Below, piece after piece: positions 34,442 to 43,939 of a stretch of 64,000 nt of DNA. The position numbers were made by a program, and so were the translations under genes. The notes under the pieces were generated by a model. That model was not told where the DNA came from and did no database searches. It was given only the letters and a program-made list of their open reading frames with translations. How positions within the stretch are numbered: position 1 is the first letter of the stretch; every line of letters starts with the position of its first letter. The DNA comes from Chitinophaga japonensis. GTDB taxonomy: Bacteria > Bacteroidota > Bacteroidia > Chitinophagales > Chitinophagaceae. The stretch lies in contig NZ_VLLG01000003.1 in the NCBI RefSeq assembly GCF_007830125.1, forward strand, positions 1,815,115 to 1,879,114, read 5' to 3'.

Positions 34442-35559
34442 TACTGCTCCATTGCGGGGTACACATAATCCCGCATCATATCGGCAGCGTTTTTCTGGCC
34501 GTTCCACTTATTGTAATTCCCGGCATTCACGACTGTTACGGTGCCTTTCTCCTGATCAAAGAATACCTGTTGATCCCCGTTTCCCACGCAGGCTACTACC
34601 CGTACCGTTTTGTTCTGCACCTTATCCATGAAGATCCAGAACTGGTAACCATAAAAGCCCGTTTCAAAGATCTTGATATGGGACTGGAAGGACTCCTGCA
34701 CCCATTCTGCCGGCACGATCTGGCGGCCCTGCCAGTTGCCGTTGTTGCTGTACAGCAGGCCGAACTTCAGCAGGTCCCTTGCCCGGAGGCGCATGCCGGA
34801 TGCGGCAGCCGGCATATCGGTACCGGGAAATGTGAACCACGTGAACCGGGTGATCCCCAGGGGCTCCAGCAAATACTGCCGGGCATACCGGTCTATCCGC
34901 TGCCCGGTGGCCTTTTCAATGATGGCGGCCAGCAACTGCGTAGTGCCGCCATTGTACTTCCACTGCTGTCCCGGCGGTACTTCCATTGGCTGGCTGAGCA
35001 CATAGCCCACGGGGTCCGGGCTGTTGATCATCCTGATCTCGCTGTTCTCCGGGTTGTCATAAGGCACCTGTTCATTCCATGCCAGGCCGGTGCTCATGGT
35101 GAGCAGGTGCTTAATAGTCAAGGTGGCTTTCAGGCCGGTATCCTGCTTCGCGTATTCCGGGAAAAAATCAAAGACCCGTTGATCAACGCTTTTGATCTTT
35201 CCCTGGGAGATAGCGATACCTACGCAGGCAGACACAATGCTTTTGGTGATGCTTCTTATATCATGCAGGCTGTCGCGGTGATGCGGCACCACACCCATTG
35301 CATTGCCCCATTGCTCATCCTGTCCCGGCCAGTAATTTTCGTATATGAGCCTGTTATGGCGGCTGATCAGCAAGCTGTGGATATTGGGATAGGTGCCTTT
35401 TTCGACCTCCGCCGCCAGGGCCCTGATCTTGCCGGCGTTGAACTGTTCTTCCTCCATCGTGGCGGTTGTGATCCCGTCAGCCAGTTGGGCAGGCTGTGGC
35501 TGGCTAAAGCCAGTGCGGACTGTCAATATAAATGACAGGAATAGGATTACTTTTTTCAT
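34441..35559 (-). CDS. Secreted serine hydrolase (class C beta-lactamase / esterase fold)
   Basis: 372 residues from the ATG at 35559, which gives a clean signal peptide (MKKVILFLSFILTVRTGFSQ). A longer upstream reading has no family support. The SxxK motif is SITK in HDIRSITKSIVS, and the Tyr motif is probably KYNGGTTQLL. This fold includes esterases, D-amino-acid amidases and penicillin-recognising proteins. The physiological substrate cannot be told, and resistance function should not be assumed. Confidence 0.88.
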   Translation of the reverse strand: MKKVILFLSFILTVRTGFSQPQPAQLADGITTATMEEEQFNAGKIRALAAEVEKGTYPNIHSLLISRHNRLIYENYWPGQDEQWGNAMGVVPHHRDSLHDIRSITKSIVSACVGIAISQGKIKSVDQRVFDFFPEYAKQDTGLKATLTIKHLLTMSTGLAWNEQVPYDNPENSEIRMINSPDPVGYVLSQPMEVPPGQQWKYNGGTTQLLAAIIEKATGQRIDRYARQYLLEPLGITRFTWFTFPGTDMPAAASGMRLRARDLLKFGLLYSNNGNWQGRQIVPAEWVQESFQSHIKIFETGFYGYQFWIFMDKVQNKTVRVVACVGNGDQQVFFDQEKGTVTVVNAGNYNKWNGQKNAADMMRDYVYPAMEQ

Positions 35560-35828
35560 AACGGTAAATGCTAAAGTTAGATGTGATAAAAAAACAATGG
35601 TATTCACCGAAAATAACGATTTCAGCGGCGCCAGGCGGGCGGGAAGTGGATAGGCGGCGGAACTGATCATGTGACGGGAGGGGAGGGGCTGGCCTTATTG
35701 TCCGTTTCCGGACGCCGGCGCCCGTACCTGGACAGTTACAGGAAAAAAAGCATGCATAAGTTTGGCGTATTACGTGCCGTGATAAGCTGGCAGCCTTCTT
35801 GCGGGAACGCTTTTATAACATAGAGACC

Positions 35829-36116
35829 ATGAGCCACATAGTCATTCCTATTCCTCCGCTTCCGGGCAAGCAGGAGATCGAGGTGGAAGTAACGATCAAC
35901 AACGAGAAGCAACAGTTGCACTACCGGGTGGAGCTGTTCTACTGGGACGACTGTTCCAATCCCATGGGGCACCGGGCGGATTGTATCAGTGAAATGCTGG
36001 CGCACCATGACCCGGAGTGGACGGTATACTATATCGGGGCGCCCACGGACAAGTTTGTGCCGATCACATTTGTGAGTAAGGAGAGCCGGAAGCTGCTGCA
36101 GCGGACCAATGCCTGA
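35829..36116 (+). CDS. Small protein of unknown function
   Basis: 95 residues from the ATG at 35829 (MSHIVIPIPPLPGKQE). It has an N-terminal beta-type segment and a central GHRADCISEMLAHHDPEW. I do not recognise the family. An in-frame TTG at 35799 would add 10 residues. The preceding 270 nt hold no visible gene. Confidence 0.6.
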   Translation: MSHIVIPIPPLPGKQEIEVEVTINNEKQQLHYRVELFYWDDCSNPMGHRADCISEMLAHHDPEWTVYYIGAPTDKFVPITFVSKESRKLLQRTNA

Positions 36117-36126
36117 AGCCGGGAAG

Positions 36127-36516
36127 CTAGCGCAAGCGCTCCAGGACGCCTTTGCGCTTAACAATGTTCTTGTAATCCCACTGGATCTTCGCGGATTTTT
36201 CAAGCCAGCGCTTTAACAGCGCGGTGTCTACCTGTTTTACATCCGTGTAGCGGGCTTCTGCTGCCTTGAAGCTGCCTTCCGGTTGCAGGTCTGCTTCATC
36301 AAAAGATTGCCCGCTCCAGAACAAAAGGCGCACGCAGCCTTTGAGCTTGCTATAGCCCACAATGGGGTTGCCATCCAGGAACCATACCGGGTGCCGGTGC
36401 CATATCTTGCATTCCGCCTTAGCCAGGTGCCTGTCAATTTCCCGGGCAAGCTGCTGGCAGATCGCTTTATCTGCGTCCGGCATGGAATCATTGTAGGCCT
36501 GTATTTCCTTGTTCAT
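36127..36516 (-). CDS. DUF1801 (YdhG-like) protein
   Basis: 129 residues. ECKIWHRHPVWFLDGNPIVGYSKLKGCVRLLFWSG fits the DUF1801/YdhG-like alpha-beta fold, a small cytoplasmic family of unknown role. It is convergent with the preceding gene, and no partner is evident. Confidence 0.82.
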   Translation of the reverse strand: MNKEIQAYNDSMPDADKAICQQLAREIDRHLAKAECKIWHRHPVWFLDGNPIVGYSKLKGCVRLLFWSGQSFDEADLQPEGSFKAAEARYTDVKQVDTALLKRWLEKSAKIQWDYKNIVKRKGVLERLR

Positions 36517-36610
36517 ATGCTGGTAGTTTTACAAACTTAAAACTACTATATTTGTTGATGCCCATACAGGCCCGATATGTCTTTAACCCAAAAAAATCAA
36601 TGACCATACA

Positions 36611-37141
36611 ATGAGACGAAGCACGGAACAGATCATGCTGGCTGCCGCCTTTTTACTGGTAAGCATGGCTTCCTGCAAACCCCGTAAAGCCATCGCGCTC
36701 AAGGAAAATATTGTCCGGAAGGAACGTATGGTATTTAACATGCTGGTGGGCAAAAACGGCCTGGAGGAACAGAAACTGAACTTCCTGGTAAAGAACGACT
36801 TCCAGGGCGCGCTGGCGCAGGTGGACAAGCAGGAAAAGGAATTTGACCAACTGATCCGGGAGATTGAAACATTGCCGGCGGAGGGCATCAGGCAGGGCCA
36901 TGAGCTGAAAACGGCCGCCGTAGCCTATTATACGGCGCTGAAGGAGCTGCACGTCTTTGACCGGGAGGAAATTTCCCAGCGGGAAGCTATCCAGCAGGCC
37001 GGGGGGGAAGCATTGCGGGCCGCGCAGGACAAGTATCTTGAACTGAACCTGCAAAAGCAGGATAGGTATAAAAAAGTGTATGAGAAGGAAAGAGCGTTTT
37101 ACCAGGCCCTGGAGCAGTTTAACGCCGTTAATGATATCTAG
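36611..37141 (+). CDS. Lipoprotein of unknown function, helical
   Basis: 176 residues with a lipoprotein signal (lipobox SMASC, Cys at 22). The mature part is almost all charged helix with coiled-coil character (VDKQEKEFDQLIREIETL, KQDRYKKVYEKERAFYQAL). It resembles small periplasmic LIC11966-type helical proteins only in general form; I do not recognise a family. It ends 1 nt from the convergent TVP38 gene. Confidence 0.75.
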   Translation: MRRSTEQIMLAAAFLLVSMASCKPRKAIALKENIVRKERMVFNMLVGKNGLEEQKLNFLVKNDFQGALAQVDKQEKEFDQLIREIETLPAEGIRQGHELKTAAVAYYTALKELHVFDREEISQREAIQQAGGEALRAAQDKYLELNLQKQDRYKKVYEKERAFYQALEQFNAVNDI

Positions 37142-37142
37142 G

Positions 37143-37859
37143 TTATGGCTGGTGCTTCCTTTTTTTCCGCCGTTTGTCTATGATGATATAAAGCACCAGC
37201 AGCACCAGCGAAATGGCGGCTATCCAGATCAGCGCTTTTTCAATCCGGCCGTTCTTGCCATAAATGGCCAGCAGCACTACCAGCGGGGTAATGCCCGCCA
37301 GTGTGGCCAGTATGTATTTCCAGTAGCTCATTTTCAGGATGCCCGCCACAAAGCTGAGTGAATCGTTGGACAGGGAAGAAAGTCGGGTAATGGCAATGGC
37401 CGGCACGCCATACGCTTTAATAAAGCCCCGGATCTTTTCCTGCGTTTTTACACTGATGAATTTATTTACAATGGACGGACCGAGGAACCGGCCGATCATA
37501 TAGCCCAGCGACGAGGAGGCAAAGACCCCCACCAGTGAAATGAGCGATCCCCATACCGGTCCGTAGCAGGTAATGGCCACCAGCATTACCAGCACGTTCG
37601 GCACAACAAACAGGAACATCTGCACCATCATCAACACGACCAGTATCAGCGGCCCAAGCAGGCCGAACTGTGATACCCAGTCATTGATCCGCTGCCGGTC
37701 TTTGCTGGTGAGGACCTCAAACGCTTCCTTCACAGCCTCCTGGAAAGGAGGGATCAGCCAGTAGCATAGCCCGAGCATCGCTATTATTGCCAGGGAGAAG
37801 AGGTAGGGCAGCTTACTGTCTGTGCTGTTGTTTGCCTGTGCTGTTATTACTTTCGTCAT
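37143..37859 (-). CDS. TVP38/TMEM64 (DedA-superfamily) membrane protein
   Basis: 238 residues. The VTT/SNARE-associated core is visible: GSLISLVGVFASSSLGYMIGRFLG, then YGVPAIAITRLSSLSNDSLSFVAG and MSYWKYILATLAGITP. Family members are lipid scramblase- or transporter-like membrane proteins. The basic C-terminus (DKRRKKRKHQP) is probably cytoplasmic. Confidence 0.88.
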   Translation of the reverse strand: MTKVITAQANNSTDSKLPYLFSLAIIAMLGLCYWLIPPFQEAVKEAFEVLTSKDRQRINDWVSQFGLLGPLILVVLMMVQMFLFVVPNVLVMLVAITCYGPVWGSLISLVGVFASSSLGYMIGRFLGPSIVNKFISVKTQEKIRGFIKAYGVPAIAITRLSSLSNDSLSFVAGILKMSYWKYILATLAGITPLVVLLAIYGKNGRIEKALIWIAAISLVLLVLYIIIDKRRKKRKHQP

Positions 37860-38117
37860 AGCCGGTCAGTTATAAAAATAGCTGATCAAAAATGATACTA
37901 GAAGCAAGGGGGAAATGCTTGAGGCCGGCAGGATAACGTGTCGCAAACGGCCCTTTAATTGTCATATATAGCCACGCTCCAAGTTCCATCTTCTTGCCAT
38001 CTTTGTTGTGTCGAAAGGCAATCGCTAAACAACCAATATACAGCTAAGTGGAGCAGCGACCACAAAAAACGGGCGGAACCGAAAAGCCAGACGAGTAGGA
38101 ACAAAAAATATTATCTT

Positions 38118-38567
38118 ATGTCAAGCAACAATGTTTCACTACACAGGGTGCTTAAAGCATCCCCGGAAAAAGTATACCGGGCATTTACGGAAGCTACCGC
38201 TATCGCATCATGGTTACCTCCTTATGGATTTACCTGCACCGTGCAGGAAATGAAGGTAGAGAAAGGGGGCACTTTCAAAATGTCGTTCCAGAATTTCTCA
38301 ACCGGGAATGGCCATTCATTCGGCGGAACGTACCTGGAACTTACACCTAACGAGTTTTTAAAATATACGGATAAGTTTGACGATCCCAACCTGCCGGGAG
38401 AAATGGTCACCACCGTGTGGCTGCGGAAAACCATTGCCGGTACCGAAATAAAGATCACGCAGGAAGGCATTCCCGCCGCGATACCGGCCGAAATGTGTTA
38501 TTTAGGCTGGCAGGAATCGCTGGAGAAACTGGCCAAATTAGTGGAGCCCGAGATACCGGATGCCTGA
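38118..38567 (+). CDS. SRPBCC / AHSA1-like protein
   Basis: 149 residues from the ATG at 38118. The AHSA1-type START-fold pattern is clear: LHRVLKASPEKVYRAFTEATAIASWLPPYG, EKGGTFKMSF, and a C-terminal CYLGWQESLEKLAKLVE helix. The fold binds a hydrophobic ligand; the role is unknown. A longer in-frame reading from 37959 covers sequence that looks like promoter and leader. Confidence 0.88.
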   Translation: MSSNNVSLHRVLKASPEKVYRAFTEATAIASWLPPYGFTCTVQEMKVEKGGTFKMSFQNFSTGNGHSFGGTYLELTPNEFLKYTDKFDDPNLPGEMVTTVWLRKTIAGTEIKITQEGIPAAIPAEMCYLGWQESLEKLAKLVEPEIPDA

Positions 38568-38592
38568 TCCGGGAAGGCGCCCTTAAAATATT

Positions 38593-38626
38593 AAAGCCGC
38601 ATAGATCGCAGGGTCTATGCGGCTTT
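38593..38626. terminator. Bidirectional terminator between SRPBCC and HxlR genes
   Basis: The arms AAAGCCGCATAGA and TCTATGCGGCTTT form a 13-bp perfect stem between convergent genes. Confidence 0.85.
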
Positions 38627-38670
38627 GATGCTGTAGCACCACGGGTTATACAACAAATTTTGATAAAAAA

Positions 38671-39021
38671 CTATTTCCCGATTATTTCCTTCCGGTGCTT
38701 TATTCCCCAATCCGTGAGGTTGTTGATGATGGTCTGCAGGGTTTTCCCGTGCTCGGTAAGCTCATATTGAACCGTTACAGGTTGTGTGTCCAGGACGGTC
38801 CGTTTGATCAGTTTGTTCAACTCCAGTTCCTTCAGTTCCTTGCTCAGCATTTTGTTGGAAATACCCTCTATATCGCCCAGGATATCGGAAAACCTTCTCT
38901 TGTTATAATAGCAGATGGACGAGATGATGGCTATTTTCCATTTCCCGTTCAATACGTCCATTGAATCCTGGATAGCCCTCATTTCATTTTTGTGTGTCTT
39001 TTCAAAATCGGTGCACGTCAT
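38671..39021 (-). CDS. HxlR-family winged-helix regulator
   Basis: 116 residues. It has the family core MDVLNGKWKIAIISSICYYNKRRFSDILGDIEGISNKMLSKELKELE followed by the wing VTVQYELTEHGKTL. The N-terminal Cys (MTCTDFEK) is in the place used for redox or aldehyde sensing in relatives. It is divergent from two SDR genes and shares a palindromic intergenic region with them. Confidence 0.9.
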   Translation of the reverse strand: MTCTDFEKTHKNEMRAIQDSMDVLNGKWKIAIISSICYYNKRRFSDILGDIEGISNKMLSKELKELELNKLIKRTVLDTQPVTVQYELTEHGKTLQTIINNLTDWGIKHRKEIIGK

Positions 39022-39022
39022 A

Positions 39023-39072
39023 AGTTACTTTGTTACCTCAAGGTTACTGTTACTTTTGGATACAAAGTAACT
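39023..39072. promoter_or_regulatory. Divergent operator/promoter for HxlR and SDR genes
   Basis: The inverted 11-mers AGTTACTTTGT (39023-39033) and ACAAAGTAACT (39062-39072) flank further GTTAC copies. A plus-strand -7 box TACTTTTG lies inside at 39051-39058. The layout suggests that HxlR binds here and controls both directions. Confidence 0.6.
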
Positions 39073-39126
39073 AAAATAAATCCACATGGTCTAACTTCGC
39101 AGCCCAGGAATTAAACCATCAAAAGA

Positions 39127-39882
39127 ATGACTAAACTAAAGAATAAGGTAGCCGTCGTTACAGGCGCTTCAAAAGGAATAGGAGCCGCTATCGCCCGGCA
39201 TTTTGCGGCAGCAGGAGCAAAAGTGGTCGTGAATTACGCATCCGGTAAAGAAGATGCGGAGAAAGTGGTGAAAGCCATTACGGATAGCGGGGGCACGGCC
39301 ATCCCGGTGCAGGGCGATGTTTCGAAAGCAGCCGGTATAACCGGGCTTTTTGAGGAAACGAAAAATGCTTTCGGGGGATTGGATATCCTGGTGAACAATG
39401 CCGGCATCTACGAGTACCAGCCTATTGAACAGGTATCGGAAGAAGCTTTTCACCGCCAGTTCAACGTCAATGTCCTGGGATCTTTGCTCGCCATCCAGGC
39501 ATCTTTGAAACTGTTTGGCGAGAAGGGCGGCAATATCATCAATATCAGTTCCGAGGCCGGTAAAATGCCGCTTCCCACGGGGTCGGTGTATTCCGCCACC
39601 AAGGCAGCGCTGGATACCATTACGATTGCGTTATCCAAGGAATTCAGCGGGAGAAATATCCGCATCAATTCCATTCTGCCCGGTGTTGTGGAAACGGAGG
39701 GTTCGCGTAGCGCGGGCTTTATCGGCAGCGATGCCGAAGCCAGGCTGGTGGCCAGTACGCCGCTGGGTCGTACCGGGCAGCCGGAAGATATTGCAAAAGT
39801 TGCCGTGTTCCTTGCTTCGGATGACGCAGCCTGGATCACCGGCGAGAAGATCTCTGTTTCGGGAGGTATTTACGGTTTATAA
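39127..39882 (+). CDS. SDR-family oxidoreductase (3-oxoacyl-ACP reductase / glucose dehydrogenase-like)
   Basis: 251 residues. The cofactor motif is VVTGASKGIGAAIA; NNAGIYEY and INISS are conserved. The active site is YSATK with the upstream Ser, and the C-terminus DDAAWITGEKISVSGG is typical. It appears catalytically complete. It starts a two-gene SDR operon (11-nt gap) opposite an HxlR regulator, suggesting carbonyl or quinone detoxification. Confidence 0.9.
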   Translation: MTKLKNKVAVVTGASKGIGAAIARHFAAAGAKVVVNYASGKEDAEKVVKAITDSGGTAIPVQGDVSKAAGITGLFEETKNAFGGLDILVNNAGIYEYQPIEQVSEEAFHRQFNVNVLGSLLAIQASLKLFGEKGGNIINISSEAGKMPLPTGSVYSATKAALDTITIALSKEFSGRNIRINSILPGVVETEGSRSAGFIGSDAEARLVASTPLGRTGQPEDIAKVAVFLASDDAAWITGEKISVSGGIYGL

Positions 39883-39893
39883 AAACAACAAGC

Positions 39894-40664
39894 ATGGATA
39901 AGTTAAAAAATAAGGTAGCCGTGATCACCGGCGGCAATAGCGGTATTGGATTCGGCATTGCGGAGGCATTCAGGAAGGAAGGGGCGGTTGGCGCGATTAC
40001 CGGAAGGAATGAAGCAACATTGAAAAGCGCTGTAGACGCGCTGGGCGCCGGTTTTATCGGCATTAAGGCGGATGTTACAAGCATCGACGACCTGGAGAAT
40101 ATATTTGAAAGGACCGCTGACAGGTTCGGGAAGATCGATGCGCTGGTAGTGAATGCAGGCGGTATCGTGGATGGTTTTCCGATGGCGGCCATCACCGATG
40201 TCACGGTAGAGAACTATGACCGTTATATGGACCTGAATTTAAAAAGCGCCTATTTCACCGTGCAAAGATCGCTTCCCTATCTAAACGACGGCGCTTCCGT
40301 TATACTGATCGGGTCCAGCGCTGCGCACCGGGCCGCACCGGGAATGGCCATTTACAGCGCAGCGAAGGCGGCCATCATATCATTGGCCAAAGGCTTGTCG
40401 CTGGACCTGTTGCCGAGAAAGATACGGGTGAATGCGCTGTCCCCCGGCTCTATCGATACCCCTGTTTTTGGAAAGATCGTACCGCAGGAACAGTTGGAAC
40501 AGGTGAAACAGGCCTGGATAGCTATCACGCCGGCAGGCAGACAGGGGCTTCCCGCAGATATCGGCAACGCCGCTGTATTCCTGGCATCGGATGATTCAGC
40601 TTTTATAGTTGGTACGGAAATACTTTCAGACGGCGGTCTTACCAATATCAGCCTGATGCGGTAA
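39894..40664 (+). CDS. SDR-family oxidoreductase
   Basis: 256 residues. Cofactor loop VITGGNSGIGFGIAEAF, strand VVNAGGIVDG, active site Ser in ILIGSSAAH with YSAAK, and C-terminal DDSAFIVGTEILSDGG. It is a complete classical SDR, co-transcribed with the SDR gene 11 nt upstream. The two are paralogous but clearly different in sequence. Confidence 0.9.
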   Translation: MDKLKNKVAVITGGNSGIGFGIAEAFRKEGAVGAITGRNEATLKSAVDALGAGFIGIKADVTSIDDLENIFERTADRFGKIDALVVNAGGIVDGFPMAAITDVTVENYDRYMDLNLKSAYFTVQRSLPYLNDGASVILIGSSAAHRAAPGMAIYSAAKAAIISLAKGLSLDLLPRKIRVNALSPGSIDTPVFGKIVPQEQLEQVKQAWIAITPAGRQGLPADIGNAAVFLASDDSAFIVGTEILSDGGLTNISLMR

Positions 40665-40687
40665 TCCGGCAATACTGACAATACATG

Positions 40688-40720
40688 AAATGCACGCCAG
40701 GCGGCGTGCATTTGTTTTTT
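40688..40720 (+). terminator. Terminator after SDR operon
   Basis: AAATGCACGCC and GGCGTGCATTT form an 11-bp stem with a 4-nt loop, followed by GTTTTTT. Confidence 0.9.
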
Positions 40721-40727
40721 TACATTT

Positions 40728-40757
40728 TGTATGTATAATACCGTCTTTTTACATACA
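40728..40757. promoter_or_regulatory. Candidate PadR operator
   Basis: Inverted 8-mers TGTATGTA (40728-40735) and TACATACA (40750-40757) lie 22 nt before the PadR start. PadR proteins commonly autoregulate through ATGTAT/ATACAT palindromes, so autorepression is likely. Confidence 0.6.
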
Positions 40758-40778
40758 TTTACGGAATTAATACCGGAG

Positions 40779-41111
40779 ATGAAAGGTACAAACCTCGGAG
40801 AATTTGAAGAGCTGGTGCTGCTCACGGTTGCAGCCTTAGTAAACGAAGCATACAGCGTAGCGGTATGCGACGAGCTCTCGAACCATACCGGCCGTTCCGT
40901 GAAGCTTGGCGTGGTGCACGCGGTGCTCAATCGCCTGGAAGAGAAGGGCCTTGTGAAAAGTGAACTGGGGGAAGCAACGAAGGCCCGTGGCGGTAAACGC
41001 AAAAGGTTCTATCAACTTACTACACAGGGAAAGGCCGCATTGATCAACGCCAGGTCGATGCGTGAGCAACTGTGGGCCAGGATACCGTTGCTGGCCTGGG
41101 AAAAAATGTAG
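40779..41111 (+). CDS. PadR-family transcriptional regulator
   Basis: 110 residues from the ATG at 40779, which has a GGAG ribosome-binding site directly upstream; an earlier in-frame start would read through the operator. It has the PadR winged helix (LGEFEELVLLTVAALV, VVHAVLNRLEEKGLVKSELG, GGKRKRFYQLTTQGKAAL) and lacks the long C-terminal dimer helix. It is coupled to the permease gene (1-nt gap), a standard Bacteroidota pairing. Confidence 0.9.
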   Translation: MKGTNLGEFEELVLLTVAALVNEAYSVAVCDELSNHTGRSVKLGVVHAVLNRLEEKGLVKSELGEATKARGGKRKRFYQLTTQGKAALINARSMREQLWARIPLLAWEKM

Positions 41112-41112
41112 C

Positions 41113-43761
41113 ATGAAAGAACAACGGCCACACCATCCGCCCTCCTGGGCGCAGCGATTTATAGCATGGTATTGTAAGCCCGGGCTCGCAGAGGACCTTA
41201 TGGGCGACCTCCACGAATGCTTTGAGCGGAATGTGCGCTCCACCGGGCCGCGCCGTGCAAAGCTGATCTACATCATTGACGCTTTCAAGTTCTTCAGAAG
41301 TTATACGGTGCGAAGATCAATATTTGTCCACCTTTTTATGAACCGGGTCATGATCGGAAGCTACGTCAAAACATCAGGGCGCAACATCATGCGCAACAAG
41401 CTGTTCTCATTCATCAATATCCTGGGCCTCGCCATCAGTATGTCCGTAGGGTTACTGCTGATCGCGTTTGTGCTCGACCTGCGTTCCTACGACAGGTTCC
41501 ACAAAAACGGCGAGCGGATCTATCGCATTACCAACATACTGACGTCCAACAATGAGCAAAACGGCAAGTTTGCGACCACATCCATCAGGACGGGAAGGCT
41601 CATCCGCGAGAAGGTGACGGGCATTGAAGAAGTGGCTATTATGCGCAACGACTTTTCCGGCGATGCGCAGGTAGGCGACAATATACTCCCCATCAGGGGC
41701 TTCTGGGCGGAGCCGTCGCTGTTCAGGATCTTTACCTTCCCGATGCTGGAAGGCAATCCCGAAACGGCGCTGAAAGATCCTTATTCGGTTGTGCTCACGG
41801 AGACGGCCGCCAGGAAGCTGTTCGGCCACCAGGCTGCGCTTGGGAAGGCCATCAGGATCGATACGGTCGTTTACCAGGTAACCGGTATCATGAAGGACGT
41901 TCCCTTCTTTTCGCATATCAGTTTTGAAGCGCTGATATCATTGTCCACGGCTGAGCAGCTCCATAAAGCCGATAAACGTTTTACCGCCTGGACAAACATG
42001 TGGTCCAGCTCCGTGTACCTGCTGCCCTCGGAAGATGCCGACATGGCCGCCATCCGCGCGCAACTCAACGCGCTTGCCAGGGAGGAGAACCTTGCCGAAG
42101 AAAATACCAGGATCCAGCTCGAACTGCTTCCTTTATATAACATCGTGGTAGGAGAGAGCCTGCGTCAATCCGAGGGCGGCCCCGGCTTCACGGGCCCTCA
42201 CATGCCCCCTGTGGTACTCTGGATACTCGGCGGGCTGGCATTTGTTGTGATATTATCTGCGTGTTTCAATTATACCAATCTTTCGATAGCGCGCGCGATG
42301 CGCCGCGTTAAGGAAATAGGCCTCCGCAAAGCGATCGGCGCCGGAAAAAGCGAGGTGCGGCTGCAGTTCCTGGCCGAGGCGGTCATGATCTCCCTGGCAT
42401 CCCTGCTGCTTTCATTTTTCCTGTTTCTCGTATTGCGGCCGTTGCTGATCAACATGGCCCCGGAGATGCAGCGCACGGTGAAGCTGGACCTCACGCCAGC
42501 CATGGTGGTAGTTTTCATCGTTTTTTCGGTAGGCGTAGGCGTTATTGCCGGTTTTATGCCTGCGATATTCTTTTCAAAAGTCAACCCCATTCATGCGTTT
42601 GGCAGCGCTTCATCCGTGAAAATGTTCAAGCACCTGACGCTCCGCCGCGCTCTGGTGGTGGTGCAATACACGGTTACGCTGATCTTTATCACCACCACCG
42701 CCGTCGGCTATGTGCAGTACAGGCACATACTGGCATTTGACCTGGGATTCAGTACCGCCAACATCCTGAACATTAATATGCTGGATAATACACCCGATGT
42801 ATTGATCCGGGAGCTTCGTGAGATGCCGGAAGTAACCGGGGTATCCCGGTCGCTGATCACCACCGGCGTTGGGAATGCCTGGGGCGGCGTTATGAAATAC
42901 AAGGATTCGCGGGATTCTGCGCTGGTGATGACCAACCATGTTGATGAAAATTATTTGCCGCTGCATGACTATAAGCTCCTGGCCGGCGGCAATTTCATTG
43001 CCCGGCCGGCCAGCGCCGAGGCGGTCAGCGAGGTGATCGTTAACGAGCAGGTTTTAAAGCGGTTCCACATTGGCGCCAACAACCCCCGGAAGGCAATCGG
43101 GGAGCAGATCACCTTGAACGGGCGCAAATTGACCATTGTTGGCGTCATGCAGGACTTTCATTACGGCAAGGTGGAGCACCTCATTGGCCCGGTAGCATTT
43201 ACGTTCTGGACACCTGAAGACCGGGCCATCATCAGCGCCAAAATACAAAGCGCCAACATGCCGGCTACCCTGGACAGGATAGCCGCCGCATGGAAGGAGA
43301 TCGACCCGGTGCATCCATTTACGGCTGAATTCTATGATGAAGCAATAGAAGATGCCTACAGCGAGTTTTCCACCATGATCAAGATCATTGGTTTCCTTTC
43401 GTTTCTGGCCATTTCCATTGCGTCAATGGGTTTGTTCGGCATGGTGGTATTCACTACGGAAACAAGAATAAAGGAGATCGGCATCCGGAAGGTGATGGGC
43501 GCCAGCGTTGGCAACCTTATATACTTACTGAGCCGCGGTTTCCTGTTGCTCCTGTCGGTATCGGCGCTTATCGCCCTGCCGGCAACCTACTTTTTCTTCA
43601 AAACCGTTGTGCTGCCCAATTTTCCCTATCATACACCCGTGCAAATCACGGAATTGTCCGCCGGCCTGCTGCTGGTATTGCTGATCGCGTTCGTTATGAT
43701 CGGGTCGCAGACGTTGAAGGCCGCGAGGAGCAACCCGGTGGTGGTGCTGAGGAGGGAGTAG
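41113..43761 (+). CDS. FtsX/MacB-type permease with N-terminal permease-prefix domain
   Basis: 882 residues from the ATG at 41113. The first 80 residues (HPPSWAQRFIAWYCKPGLAEDLMGDLHECFE) match the permease prefix domain found in Bacteroidota. Two MacB-periplasmic/FtsX units follow: membrane helices near 100-125 and 375-500, a central pair near 520-545, and the C-terminal FtsX block IIGFLSFLAISIASMGLFGM with KEIGIRKVMGAS. There is no ATPase gene beside it. The usual roles are drug or peptide export or envelope stress response, controlled here by PadR. Confidence 0.88.
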   Translation: MKEQRPHHPPSWAQRFIAWYCKPGLAEDLMGDLHECFERNVRSTGPRRAKLIYIIDAFKFFRSYTVRRSIFVHLFMNRVMIGSYVKTSGRNIMRNKLFSFINILGLAISMSVGLLLIAFVLDLRSYDRFHKNGERIYRITNILTSNNEQNGKFATTSIRTGRLIREKVTGIEEVAIMRNDFSGDAQVGDNILPIRGFWAEPSLFRIFTFPMLEGNPETALKDPYSVVLTETAARKLFGHQAALGKAIRIDTVVYQVTGIMKDVPFFSHISFEALISLSTAEQLHKADKRFTAWTNMWSSSVYLLPSEDADMAAIRAQLNALAREENLAEENTRIQLELLPLYNIVVGESLRQSEGGPGFTGPHMPPVVLWILGGLAFVVILSACFNYTNLSIARAMRRVKEIGLRKAIGAGKSEVRLQFLAEAVMISLASLLLSFFLFLVLRPLLINMAPEMQRTVKLDLTPAMVVVFIVFSVGVGVIAGFMPAIFFSKVNPIHAFGSASSVKMFKHLTLRRALVVVQYTVTLIFITTTAVGYVQYRHILAFDLGFSTANILNINMLDNTPDVLIRELREMPEVTGVSRSLITTGVGNAWGGVMKYKDSRDSALVMTNHVDENYLPLHDYKLLAGGNFIARPASAEAVSEVIVNEQVLKRFHIGANNPRKAIGEQITLNGRKLTIVGVMQDFHYGKVEHLIGPVAFTFWTPEDRAIISAKIQSANMPATLDRIAAAWKEIDPVHPFTAEFYDEAIEDAYSEFSTMIKIIGFLSFLAISIASMGLFGMVVFTTETRIKEIGIRKVMGASVGNLIYLLSRGFLLLLSVSALIALPATYFFFKTVVLPNFPYHTPVQITELSAGLLLVLLIAFVMIGSQTLKAARSNPVVVLRRE

Positions 43762-43939
43762 GGGGGGATCCAAAGGAATAGTTTTGCGTCCAGACTGTAA
43801 CTGTTAAATCGATTTTCAAAAGATGAGATGCAAAGTTATTTATATACTGGAGGACGTTTAAAATACCATTCCCTGGTTCGCTTACAAGCTTCGGGGATTT
43901 GCATACAGGCGCGCGATTGGGTTTGCCGACCTTTGGATC

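Noticed and set aside
34441..35559. Calling the serine hydrolase a resistance beta-lactamase
   Set aside because: SxxK and fold likeness are shared with esterases and peptidases, and nothing specific to beta-lactam hydrolysis is visible.
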